Origin: Anniella stebbinsi
Lineage: Eukaryota > Chordata > Lepidosauria > Squamata > Anniellidae
Assembly (NCBI GenBank): GCA_029215795.1
Contig: JARDYH010000007.1
Location: forward strand, 64,844,763 to 64,908,762
Direction: 5' to 3'
Length of the DNA stretch: 64,000 nucleotides
Made by a program: the position numbers and the translations under genes. Positions 1 through 40,149 of the stretch are shown piece by piece; the first letter of the stretch is position 1; each line of letters starts with the position of its first letter. The notes under the pieces were generated by a model. That model ran no database searches and had not been told where the DNA came from. It saw nothing but the letters and a program-made list of their open reading frames with translations.

Positions 1-19
1 TCGAATTTCCACCCTATTG

Positions 20-339
20 TAGGCTGACCAGATAAAATCCAGGTCAGGGCTCATGTAACGTTAACAGTTGTAGAGAAAAGGGAATTTCAGCCAGTGTCAT
101 TTGTATGCAATTAGTTGCTGGTGATATTCCCTCTTCAGCACAACAGTTAAAGGTGCAGGCACTATACTAGAGTGACCAGATACAAAAGAAGGCAGGGCCC
201 CTGCAACTTTAACAGTTGTTATGAAGAGGGAATTTCACCAGGAACTAATTGCATACAAATTACACCGGCTGAAATTCCCTTTTCTCTACAACTGTTAAAG
301 TTACATAAGCCCTGACCTGGATTTTATCTGGTCAGCCTA
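20..339. mobile_element. Palindromic hAT-like MITE, copy 1
   Basis: The two ends are inverted repeats that start TAGGCTGACC and continue inward through a shared block containing AACAGTTGTAGAGAAAAGGG. The element is almost entirely self-complementary and has no coding capacity. A close relative lies at 61486-61805 and a more diverged one at 1156-1401. The 10 bases on either side (10-19 and 340-349) match at 9 of 10 positions, which looks like a target-site duplication. Assignment to hAT is inferred from the 8-bp duplication of the copy at 61486. Confidence 0.85.
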
Positions 340-1155
340 CACCATATTGAGGATTATTTTGCACTTTTCCTGGGTTTGACAGAGATGCTGTGGGTGGGAA
401 GGTCCAATTTACCTGAGCAGCCACTGGGGGCTGGGTGACTCTTTGAAAAAAGCAAGTATTTATTTAACATTAAGCTTTTACTCTTTCACGCATAATTGCA
501 CATTACAACCCAGGAAATGTCAAAAAATAAAGTGCTGAACACATTGCTAAAAGAGCAGTAACTGGGAAGTCCCTCCCTTCATTTAAAAAATTGTGTTTTA
601 CTGTTATAGTGCTACAACACTCTTTCATTTGAGGGGCATTTCACTTTGTATTTTAATATTAGAAATACAGTACACCTGAAAAAGCAGTTTGGTGTTAATT
701 AAAAGATTGAATTGAAAAAATTAATGGGCTTATAAAACAGTGGCTCCTGCAAAGGTTATAGTGGAGGGGTGAGAAACTTCTTTCAGGTAAACTCTGATTT
801 CAAAGCCCTTGAAGACGGGATGGGGCTGCATTCCAGTGGTGGGCGTGGCAGAAGGCAAAGGGGTGGGGCCAAAAACCCACCTGCTTTTCAACCTTTTTAG
901 AATAGGTAGAAACTCCACAAAAAGGCAGGGAACCACTGAAGAATTGGTGGTTAGGGGAAGGGGGGCATGGCCAGGGAAAGAGCATGGTCCTTTGGGGAAC
1001 TCCAGAGGGCTGGATTGAAATCCCAAGAGGGCCCCATGACTGAGGTTCTCCACCCCGGTTAGTGAATGTGTGCAGAGCTGTGATAGGTTCACAGCTGCCC
1101 ATGTCAGAAGCATGTCTCTTAATAAAACTGGAAGGGCAGTGCTAAGGACATTTGC
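340..1155. other. Non-coding stretch, nothing recognised
   Basis: This is AT-rich sequence followed by GC-richer sequence. No exon of the SLC3A2-like gene could be identified here. The gene's missing upstream exons are therefore probably left of the window, since this stretch shows no ORF with matching splice sites. Confidence 0.5.
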
Positions 1156-1401
1156 TAGGGTGACCCTATGAAAAGGAGGACAGGGTTCCTATATCTTTAA
1201 CAGTTGCATAGAAAAGGGAATTTCAGCAGGTATCATTTGGATGCATGCAGCACCTGGTGAAATTCCCTCTTCATCACAATGGTTAAAGCTGCAGGAGCCA
1301 CCAGGTTCTGCATGCATACAAGGACTCCTGCTGAAATTCCCTTTTCTATGCAACTGTTAAAGATACAGGAGCCTGGTCCTCCTTTCCATGTGGTCACCCT
1401 A
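1156..1401. mobile_element. Palindromic hAT-like MITE, diverged subfamily
   Basis: The termini are TAGGGTGACC at the left and its reverse complement at the right. An internal AACAGTTGCATAGAAAAGGG block is shared with the elements at 20-339 and 61486-61805. The flanking octamers ACATTTGC (1148-1155) and GCATTTGC (1402-1409) differ at one base, consistent with an 8-bp hAT target-site duplication. Confidence 0.85.
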
Positions 1402-1669
1402 GCATTTGCACTTGTGGCGAACGCACAGCTCCTCCACTCTGCTCAAAAGAAGTCGGACTTCCTTGCGGTGAGGAAAGCCCTAGACAAAACCCTGGGGAAA
1501 CACAGGAGGGTTACAGAAGGAGGGGGCGACGTGGTGTGGAACCCTAGCGAAACGTGAGCGAACGAGGCACGGAGAGACGTCACGCTTACGATCAACGCCC
1601 AGGTGGGAGGAGCATATCGGTTATTCCGGATGAATGGAACCAAGTTGTGTATGTGGAATATGATTACAG

Positions 1670-1731
1670 GTCCTGAATGCCTGGAATGAGCTGGACAGTG
1701 AGAGGCAGGCAGATGGGGGTGAGGAGGAGAG
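1670..1731 (+). CDS. SLC3A2-like exon A (first exon in window)
   Basis: The acceptor is TTACAG before 1670 and the donor is GTAAGT at 1732. Phase is 0 at entry, with two bases left over at exit. It encodes a short acidic segment (..NAWNELDSERQADGGEEER) that aligns with the AEWQNIT..SEDR linker preceding the LLIAG strand in 4F2hc. This is the weakest of the four exons taken alone, but it joins exon B perfectly in phase. Confidence 0.65.
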
Positions 1732-2571
1732 GTAAGTGTGGGTCAACTCCCCCCTCCGTAGCCCAAGGGCTGCGAGCTCCCCTAGTGGTGGCACTGGGGA
1801 ATGCAGGCAGGCCCAGGGCATTGAGACTGGAGAGTTTATAACGGTCAAGGTTTGAAGCTGACCTTTTTAGTTCCTGCAAATCTCTTCCAGGGTCTTGATT
1901 GTCTTGGACAAGAGCCAAAGCTGCAACATGTCTCGCTGGGTGCCTAGCAATGTCATGCTCGCCTGCCATCTGCTGGGAGCGGAGAGGAACCTGAGTGCCC
2001 AGGCGCTGGCGCAACAGGTGGAGGGGGCCTTGAGGCATCCTAGGGCACCATGGCCGGGCTGGACGGTGAGGAAGGGTGCTGCTGGTATTCTGTGAATCGC
2101 TTCAGAAGCCCCAGAGGCTTGGTGTGGCGCCAGCTGCACGGCAGCATCCCGTTCCGGTTTTCTCTAAGGGCCTGGCTGTTGCACCCTGGACTTTTTGGGT
2201 GGGAGGGAGCCCTTGAGGTGAACTTAACAAAGGGTATTGTGGCACCTTAAAGACGAATGGGTTTGTTATTATGGCAAAGAGTCCACTTCATCAGATGCTT
2301 GAGGTTTTATCCTAAGTTGCAGATATATAATTCCCCAACCTGGTGCCCTCCAGATGTGTTGGACTGCAAGTCCCATCACTCCCAGCCATGCTGGCTGGGA
2401 ATGACGGGAGTTGCAGCCCAACACATCTGGAGGGCATCATGTTGGGGAAGGCTGACATGCACAAGCGGAATGTGAATGGTCACTTTTAATAACATCGTTG
2501 ACACTGTCTTTTCTTCATGCATTTCATTTCCCTCTGACCTTTTTACAGTTCCCCCAGGAACAAGACTAGGG

Positions 2572-2605
<34 letters not shown>

Positions 2606-4885
2606 AGGGGGGAGCGACAACTTCGGATAACAAATCATGCATCTTATGTAGTGGACTCCAGTGCCCATAAACATTTGTTAGTCTTTAAGAAACCAAAAAA
2701 GCCTTTGTTGCTGTTTTTGCTGTGGAAGCTTAATGCAGCTGCCCTTCTGCAAGAGATTCAGGTGAGCTGGATGCCACAAGGAGTAGAAGCTAGTCCACCC
2801 TGCTCCCTGCTATTGGTCCCTGGAGTGTTGCAGGGCCCATATCCATTTTCGTGACTGCTGCCACAGTGCAGGTATCAGGGCCAGATCTACACCCAGCAGG
2901 ATATGACACTTTGAAAACGGTTTGCAAACTGTATCTGGAGAGTGTTCTGGGCTCCAACAGTGGTCACTACTGTTATAAACTGTTTGAAAGCAGTAGTGTA
3001 GATCCTGCCCAGGATGCAACCCCCTTGCTGAGAAACAACCAAATTTTGCAGGACGCAGATCATCTCCCTTGTTTCATCAATACTTTATGGAGACAGGAAA
3101 AGGAAATGTCTTGTTCTGTTGTCCACATCCCTTTGGCTCCTTCTCTTCCAGGTGCCCAGGGGGCTCCCATTGGTCGCTGATTTGGGGGAGATGCTTGGGG
3201 TATTATTACTCACCCTTCCAGGAGTTCCACTGTTGCAAGGCGGAGAGGGGTCTCCAGTTCCATTGGACAATGAGCTGACGGTGAGACAAAGGGCTTTTCG
3301 GTTTGCTTCTCCCCCTCAGTACCTGTCCTGCCTCACTCGCCCTTTGCTGTTTTTTAGGTTTTAGTTTCAAGTAGAACATGTTCAGTGGTCCAAAGGCAAA
3401 GAAAGGGAAGAATTGTGGGGAGAAAGTGAAGCTCTTTACTTATGACCCTTATTGGGAAAGAGCAGAAGAAGTGCCTTCTCTTAGCCCAGGGGTGTTGAAT
3501 GTCTTTCAGCCCGAGGCTGCATTTAATTTTGGAGAGGTTCTCTGGGGGCTGCACTCCAGTCAAGACATGAGGCCAAAGGCAGACGTCAAGGGACCGGGGC
3601 CCAAAATGCCAGCATATTTTAGCATGAGGCTCTGACTGCCAGGAAGGGAACCTTAGAAGAGGCATTTTAGAAGGTGGGTGGGGGGAGCAGGGGGACTGAA
3701 CTTTCCCACCGAACAATCAATGGTTGGGGAAAGGGACACCTCTGATTTAGCCCCTTAAAACTCCCATTGCAGCTTGGATTAGGTGGGAAGGTTCAGGCAT
3801 GGACCCTGACAGGTAATGAGACTTGGAACTCTGTCATTTTGGCATCTGATTTTGAGATTAATGAAAGCTCAGGGTTGCTTTTATTTATTTATTTATTTAT
3901 TTATTATTACATTTCTTTGTCGGTTTGTTTTTTCAAGCCTGCTTTGAATGTAATCATGTTATGGTGTAAGAACTTTATTTTTAAGTTAGACAAAGTTTTG
4001 AATCGCTATTTGATCTTCACCAGGGCAATGAGCCTGAGCCCCACACAATGGGCCATGGGCGCAATCTGTGCCATCCACCCCTGTAAGCCCCATTGAAATG
4101 GATAAGGCTTGCCCCAGGACAACCTGTGTACATCCCACTCATATCAGTTGGGCTTAGGTAGGAGGTGAGCAGTGCAATCCAATGCAAGTCTACTCAGAAG
4201 CAAGTCCCACAGAGCTTATTGAAATTTACTCCTATGTAAGTGTGTATACAATTCCATCCTTTGCTAGACTAGACCTTAACAGTCTCAGTACTGCTTTACC
4301 AGTCCACCCCAAACAGGCTGCTGCATTTTAAGGCCAGAAAGAAAGAAAAACTGGAAGACAATGCAAAAACCAATGAGTTATTAATTGGATGGCAATAATG
4401 TTGTCTGGATGATCCATAAAAAGTAGTTGAACAAAGGATAGTGATTCCAGATTAAATTGTCAGTGTGGAAGCAACCTTTCCTGATGGAGAAGAGCAATTT
4501 CATTTCGTGCTGTGGGTCTCCCTCTCTCTTGCAGAAAGGAAGCGCCAATGGGCACCCGCTAGCGAATCTGTACCGCTCTCTTCTGGTCCTGCATGCAAAC
4601 TCATTTGCCTTACGCGGCGTCGACTTTGTCTCTCTGTCTCTGGCTGACCACGCTGAGGACATCTTTGCTTTTCTTCGTCCCGGCTCCTGCTCCGATGTCC
4701 TGGTGTTCCTGAACTTGGGATCACAACCCTGCCAACTCATCCTGAATCAGCTCAGCATCCAAACCCTTGCCAAGGTGCTGTTCAGCACCCACCCAGAGCC
4801 CCAGAAAGAAACCAGTCTGGAGGTCGTAAGGCTGGTGCCACACCAGGCTGTCCTTCTCCAAGTGCCCGGAGGATACAGACTGTGA
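1670..4885 (+). CDS. SLC3A2 (4F2hc)-like heavy chain, 3' four exons (partial)
   Basis: Four exons (1670-1731, 1891-2065, 3152-3280, 4535-4885) have canonical AG/GT borders, agree in phase and join without a stop to give the last 238 residues. The encoded part resembles the C-terminal half of the amylase-like ectodomain of 4F2hc (SLC3A2). That single-pass glycoprotein escorts LAT-type amino-acid exchangers to the plasma membrane. Diagnostic stretches are a TLPGVPLLQGGEGSP segment (family TLPGTPV.. GDE), an LVFLNLGS strand, and the tail LFSTHPEP..SLEVVRLVPH..LLQVP, which parallels the mammalian LLSTQPG..LELERL..PHEGLLLRFP end. The stop is TGA at 4883-4885. The start, cytoplasmic tail, membrane segment and the cysteine that bonds the light chain are off the left edge. 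SLC3A1 (rBAT) is the alternative, but the tail fits 4F2hc better. Family assignment is by eye; orthology to SLC3A2 itself is uncertain. Confidence 0.75.
1891..2065 (+). CDS. SLC3A2-like exon B
   Basis: The acceptor is TCTTCCAG and the donor is GTGAGG after 2065. Its first base completes the split Arg codon from exon A; 58 full codons follow and it ends in phase 0. It encodes a VLIVLDKS strand and ends ..PWPGWT, corresponding to the LLIAGTNSSD.. and ..RWCSWSL positions of 4F2hc. Confidence 0.7.
2231..2300 (+). repeat. SINE-like interspersed repeat fragment
   Basis: It contains TGTGGCACCTTAAAGAC, then a poly-T/ATTATGGCA block and CCACTTCATCAGATGC. The same signature recurs at 11561-11640 and 61229-61280, and in opposite orientation at 2640-2745 and 23001-23095. 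It lies in the SLC3A2-like intron. Confidence 0.65.
2331..2455. mobile_element. Palindromic MITE, GTGCCCTCCAGATGTGTTGG family
   Basis: The left half reads CCCCAACCTGGTGCCCTCCAGATG and the right half is its reverse complement (CATCTGGAGGGCA..GTTGGGG), with GGGAGTTGCAG-type sequence in the centre. It is full length and non-coding. This is the commonest MITE family in the window. Confidence 0.8.
2572..2606. repeat. Compound (GT)n(GA)n microsatellite
   Basis: A run of GT dinucleotides passes directly into GA dinucleotides. It sits immediately upstream of the interspersed repeat at 2640-2745, the same arrangement as at 22903-23095. Confidence 0.95.
2640..2745 (-). repeat. SINE-like interspersed repeat fragment
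   Basis: CCCATAAACATTTGTTAGTC, followed by TTTAAG and a TTTGTTG..TTTTTGCTG tail, matches 23001-23095 over about 100 bases. It is the reverse orientation of the TGTGGCACCTTAAAGAC family. Confidence 0.6.
2868..3020. mobile_element. Foldback repeat related to the element at 7335-7555
   Basis: It has GATCTACACCCAGCAGGATAT at the left and an inverted GTAGTGTAGATCCTGCCC at the right, around a diverged centre. The family has TATATCCTGCTTGGTGTGG-type ends, seen more completely at 7335-7555. Confidence 0.6.
3152..3280 (+). CDS. SLC3A2-like exon C
   Basis: The acceptor is TCTTCCAG, the donor is GTGAGA after 3280, and it holds 43 codons with phase 0 at both ends. It encodes the conserved TLPGVPLL..GGEGSP stretch corresponding to the TLPGTPVFSYGDEIG loop of 4F2hc. 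The catalytic-type residues of true amylases are not preserved, as expected for 4F2hc proteins. Confidence 0.75.
3878..3906. repeat. (TTTA)n microsatellite
   Basis: This is about seven tandem TTTA units, probably the tail of an old retroposon. Confidence 0.9.
4535..4885 (+). CDS. SLC3A2-like terminal exon D
   Basis: The acceptor is a polypyrimidine tract plus CTTGCAG before 4535; 116 codons are followed by TGA. It encodes an LANLYRSLLVLH helix, an FAFLRPGSCSDVLVFLNLG segment and the C-terminal beta strands ending PGGYRL. The 4F2hc counterpart has a longer linker before the LSLFRRLSDQR helix; here the KGSANGHPL linker is short. Confidence 0.8.
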   Translation, partial: KGSANGHPLANLYRSLLVLHANSFALRGVDFVSLSLADHAEDIFAFLRPGSCSDVLVFLNLGSQPCQLILNQLSIQTLAKVLFSTHPEPQKETSLEVVRLVPHQAVLLQVPGGYRL

Positions 4886-5367
4886 TTGGCTGCCCTGGAA
4901 TCTACCTTTGCGGGGAGGCATCCAGCCAGCAGCAAATGGGATGAGAAAGGAAATCTCATTGGCCTCTCTGTTGTCCTGTTATTGGCCAATGGAAGAGACA
5001 TTTCTGTTCCACTAGTTATCGTGCAGGAAGAATGACCATCTACATCAATACAGTTATATGGTTGTTTGACTTGGGCTAATTTAAGGGATTACAGCGGTTC
5101 TGAAAAGGGCTATACCAGATCTTTGCCAGGGTGAGGAAGTGGGGAGATGGGTATGCTACTGGTTTTTTTTGGAACCAATAAGAATAAGCAGAATGAATTC
5201 AGTGGTGCAGTGATAAAACTTTGAAGTGCAGGTAGTCATCATGGCATTCTCCAACGATAGCCCCAAAATGCAGGAAAAAGGTGTTGATGATATACACTTT
5301 CACTCCCCAAACAGCAACTGTCCATAGCATAATATCCTAAATTATTCGGATCAGCTGACAGTCACAG

Positions 5368-5373
5368 AATAAA
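5368..5373 (+). terminator. Candidate poly(A) signal of the SLC3A2-like gene
   Basis: AATAAA lies 483 bases after the stop codon. There is no strong GT-rich element directly downstream, so the assignment is tentative. Confidence 0.35.
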
Positions 5374-6245
5374 GCACTCCCAGGGTGAACATCTTTCTCT
5401 CAAAGTTGGCAGATTAGTTTTAGCCGTTTTCATCTGGAGCAGGTCTTTGATCAACCTAAATGGGTCTTAATTGCCTGTTCAAGACCAAGCTAGTCCCAAA
5501 TGCTTTGCATTATGACAGGGGAAGCTCACAAGGATCTACTGTTGATGGGAAAATCCATCTCTGCCCTACTTTTTGTGGCCATTGTTGCTGAGGTCACAGG
5601 GAAGAGGGAAACCGGAGAGGGGTGGCAGATGATGACAGGTTGGACCGTGAAAACCGTGGCTCTGCTACACCATTGGGAATTATGTGATTCAAGGCCTTAA
5701 GTTTCACTCACACCATGATGGAGGGATGGGGGGGGGGGAAGAGGCTTGTTTTCTACTTGGCACAAAGAGCAGAGCCAACATTATTATCACAGCCAAGTGA
5801 GTAACATGCTCTAGATGCCAACACCCTGGGTTGATCACACCTTCCCTCCCACAGTGCAAACAGGGGGAGAGAAGCCAGGTGGAGTCCCTCTGGGCCAGGC
5901 TCAATTTGTGCAGTCTTACTCTTCCTGCCGGTGCTCAGCACCTACGGTCTCATAACTTGCATGCCTTGAGGGCCAGCTGAAAACGGCTTGCATCTGAGCA
6001 CACGCAGAATAATCACAGCCAGCCTCCGTTCCTAGGAGTAGGGGACAGATCAGAAAATTGATTTTCTACGTGGTTGGAGAGTTGGTGTCTTTCCTTAAGC
6101 AATGGATTTGGGATCCAAACAAGTGCTCTTTTCTCTGGGTCGCGTGTGCTGCTCTGCAAAGCCACCCCCCCCATTTCACTTCTGCAACAGGAAAACCTAA
6201 GAAAAGATGGATTCTCTGATGCCAATGAATTTGCAAAGAGTTGCT

Positions 6246-6325
6246 TATTGTACATATTTATTTATTATTTATTGCATTTCTATACTGCCCAAGAGCCAAA
6301 GCTCTCTGGGCAGTTCACAAAAATG
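6246..6325 (-). repeat. LINE 3'-end fragment (L2/CR1-like tail)
   Basis: The complement strand reads GTGAACTGCCCAGAGAGCTT, then a TATAGAAATGCAATAAATAA tail. This is the generic 3' end shared by LINE copies at 8215-8303, 29933-30030 and 44345-44880. Confidence 0.6.
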
Positions 6326-6705
6326 AATATTTTCTGCCAACGGTGGACTAAAACAAGGAGACGGGTAGAGCCAGAAGCCCCACCTAGCTTTTGATACTTC
6401 ACTCTTCTAAATTTGAGGGTCATAGATAGCTAATGGCAGAGTGTCTGCTTTGTATACACAAACTCCCAGGTTTGATACAAAGAACTCAGGAATCAGGTGA
6501 GGCGAAAGATTCCAGGGAACGACTTACTTCCCGCTCGAGAGGGTGAGCAGGAAGGAGGAGCTCTTTTCCTAGGAAGAGCTCTTGGCCCATGGGAAAAGTC
6601 AACCTGGGAGTAGTAGCCAAAGGTTGTCAGGGGCAGATTTGATGGTGGGCGGAGCCAGAGCCAAAGTGAGTGGCATCCCAAGCATTGCAGCATTGCGGAA
6701 CCCTT

Positions 6706-6723
6706 CCCCCCCCCCCCCCCCCC
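6706..6723. repeat. Poly-C tract (18)
   Basis: Eighteen consecutive C. This is one of about a dozen long C or G runs in the window. Confidence 0.9.
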
Positions 6724-7334
6724 GTGCGCTGTCCCTTCCCTAATTAGAAGCTAGCATTGTCTTTTAGATAAAAGCCAAGGTTCGCTGGCAGCCTATTTGG
6801 ATGGGGATGCTGGGACTTGTAGTCAACACACCTGGAAGGTATCAGATTGGCATAGGCCCTCTGTGCATACAATTGTAGAAGATATGCCAGGTAACTCCAC
6901 AGGGGAGACGATGGATGGATGGGCATGTGGGTGGGGGATTTGGCAACATCTACTCCCATGACCATTTGCTCCATCCAGCTGTAGCTCCCAGGAGGACATG
7001 CGACATCTGCAAACATCGCACCACGCAGGCAAGTTGCCAGGCAGTGAAGATGACAAACCGGGTTCTCTTTGCTTCTAAGTGCCACATTTCCACAAAAGGG
7101 GGATCTGTTTATCCCCCAAGGAAAGACTCCCTCCTAAGGGGTCATTTCCCTTTTCTCCAGCGTGATGCCCTTCTTCCCTGACAGCAGAGGCATTGTCGGG
7201 TCCCCAAAGGTCTCCTCCGCCAACCGCTCTGCCTCTCTCAGCTTCTTCAGGTCAGCAGCGCAGCCTCAAGCGAACAAACGTGTTTCCTGAGAGCCCAAGA
7301 GCTGCTGGCACTGAGCGCGCAGCTGCAACATACG

Positions 7335-7555
7335 TCCATCAGGATATAACATTATGAAAGCGGTATATAAAAGACAGGAGCCACACTATGGCTTTATAGT
7401 GGTATTGAAGTGCACTGACAACTGTTGGGGCCCATAGACACATACCATATATATTGCTTTCATAGTGCTATATCCTGCTTAGTGTGGCTCCTGCCTTTTA
7501 TATACCGCTTTCATGCCGCATTCATAGTGCTATATCCTGCTTGGTGTGGCTTAGG
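7335..7555. mobile_element. Foldback MITE with GCTATATCCTGC ends
   Basis: The left arm (CAGGATATAAC.. GGTATATAAAAGACAGGAGC) is the near-perfect reverse complement of the right arm (GCTCCTGCCTTTTATATACC.. TATATCCTGC). The right arm is partly duplicated. No coding capacity. Confidence 0.75.
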
Positions 7556-7638
7556 CCTAACATAAGCCCCTACTCATCTTCAATATGGGGAATATAATGC
7601 CCTACCTTACAAAGCTGTGGTAAGGATTACAACAGAAT

Positions 7639-7866
7639 GGCTGAATTTGGATAACACGATAGTCAATGGTGGGGTAATAATCAACTTTACAGTTGTTCAT
7701 CTAGGGGGCACTCCCCACACAACATGGTAATAAATAATCAACTGTGGTGTGGATTAGGATCAGCACTGAGTTGACTATGGCAGCATTCGGACAACACGAT
7801 AGTCAATACAACTGAAGATTGTTTCCCCCGCACCCCAGTTGCTTATTGTGTTGTCCGAATTCAGCC
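7639..7866. mobile_element. MITE with GGCTGAATT..GGA.AACACGATA termini
   Basis: The left terminus GGCTGAATTTGGATAACACG is inverted at the right as TGTGTTGTCCGAATTCAGCC. A second internal copy of the terminal motif (TCGGACAACACGATAGTCAA) sits near 7785, suggesting a nested or composite copy. Confidence 0.7.
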
Positions 7867-7897
7867 AATATCTGTGTAGAACTTTGAACATGCTAAT

Positions 7898-7958
7898 GGG
7901 GGTTGGACTTGATGGCCTTATAGGCCCCTTCCAACTCTACTATTCTATGTACTATATC
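7898..7958 (+). mobile_element. CR1 LINE 3' end (short)
   Basis: GGGGTTGGACTTGATGGCCT, then CCCCTTCCAACTCTACTATT and CTATGTA. This is the diagnostic last 60 bases of CR1 elements, 5'-truncated. Confidence 0.85.
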
Positions 7959-8214
7959 TATTATTATTAAACCAATCAATTTTATTGAATATAACCATAG
8001 GCTCTTACAGTTTTACCAGAAAAAGACAGCCAAAAGAGATTGTACAAGCCAATCAAATTCATCATGCGCACAGCTTACTGCAACAGTATTCAGAACCTTT
8101 GCTCTTATCTTTTCAGCAGCCACAGCCAATAAAGCTACTCGATTGGTTACATAAAGACCCGTCCCTATAAGTAGTTTACACATTCGCTTAGCCAAAGTGT
8201 TTCATTTGTTCATT

Positions 8215-8303
8215 CATGACATTTCTTTAGCGCCCAATAGGCAAAGCTCTCTAGATGGTTCACAACAATTAAAACCATAAAATACAAGGTAAACATTTAA
8301 AAC
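8215..8303 (-). repeat. LINE 3'-end fragment (L2/CR1-like tail)
   Basis: It contains GGCAAAGCTCTCTAGATGGT followed by an AATTAAAACCATAAAATACAA tract, in the same minus orientation as 6246-6325 and related to it. Confidence 0.55.
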
Positions 8304-8501
8304 GACAGTCTACAAGAAAACCCAAAAGTAAATAAAATCTAGCAGCAATTCAAAGATCTAAGATACAGTTAACAGTTCTGTACAGTTCTACCAGACATTC
8401 CCTAATATTATTAGTACTAGTAATAATTCAATTAAAAACTATTTTGCTCTCCCCCTCCCATCTGGCCGGCAGAGGGAAAAATCCGCCTTGCTCGAATTCC
8501 T

Positions 8502-8526
8502 CCTGCTGCTGCTGCTGCTGCTGCTG
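8502..8526 (+). repeat. (CTG)8 trinucleotide repeat
   Basis: About eight CTG units lie at the distal edge of the VASP CpG island, roughly 740 bases before the start codon. It is probably promoter-flanking DNA rather than coding. Confidence 0.9.
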
Positions 8527-8642
8527 AGTCGCCATGTGGCAACCGGAGAGCCCCGTTATCTTTCGTCTACGGGAGGGGGCCCACCGTCTGCCAACCGGAC
8601 ACGTGCGTCGCCCCTTCTCCCCCGCCCTCCAAACCCCGTCGC

Positions 8643-8680
8643 CCTTTTAAGGCGCTCAACTGGCCGCGCCCCTTTTAAGA
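8643..8680 (+). promoter_or_regulatory. Paired CArG boxes (SRF-type sites)
   Basis: CCTTTTAAGG at 8643-8652 is a perfect CArG consensus. CCTTTTAAGA at 8671-8680 differs by one base. Both are followed by GCGC-type sequence, suggesting a local duplication. SRF/MRTF control is known for many actin-cytoskeleton genes; its role here is inference. Confidence 0.5.
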
Positions 8681-9262
8681 GGCGCAGGAGCGGTGCATTG
8701 TGGAAAGAGGGAGTGGAATTTTGGAATGAAATGTAGCAAAAGAAGGGGGAGAAAAAAGGCGAGACGGGGGGGGGGGGGGAGCGCGCCAAGTGGCAACATT
8801 GTCGCCAGATCAAAGTGGGCGCGGGGGAAGGGAGGCCCAGCCGGGCAGGGCTGCGGGAGGGCGCGCCGCCGCCGGCTCCACCTCCGCTGGGCGTGCGTGT
8901 CTTCGGCGCGGGATCGGGACCATGAGCCCCCGGCGGCGCCGGGCCGGAGCAGGGCCGAGGAGGTAGCTGCGGGCGGAGCCGCGGAAGGAAGCGAGCGAAG
9001 GAGCGAGGGGGGCCGGCCGATGGAGCCCGCGGCGGAGGCTGCCGCTGCCGCCGCTGCCTGAACCTGGGGTCCGGCGGCGCTGGTGCTGAGTCCGCCCGAG
9101 CCAGGCGCGGGAGCCGCCGCAGCAGCAGCCGCCGTGGTGCGCCGGCCCGGCCTCGCGGCCCCACCCACGTCCCCACCCAGCCAGGTCTGGGCAGCGGAAG
9201 CAGCGCCAGTAGTAGCAGCGGCGGCGGCGGCGGCTGCAGCGCCGCGCACAAAGCCAGCAGAC

Positions 9263-40149
<30,887 letters not shown>

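Larger units (their letters stand above)
5374..8469. other. Intergenic spacer between SLC3A2-like gene and VASP
   Basis: No exon of PPM1N or RTN2 (the human neighbours of VASP) was recognised. The spacer holds a SINE fragment (6424-6478), LINE tails, a poly-C run (6706-6723), half a palindromic MITE (6795-6850) and two larger foldback elements described separately. Confidence 0.5.
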
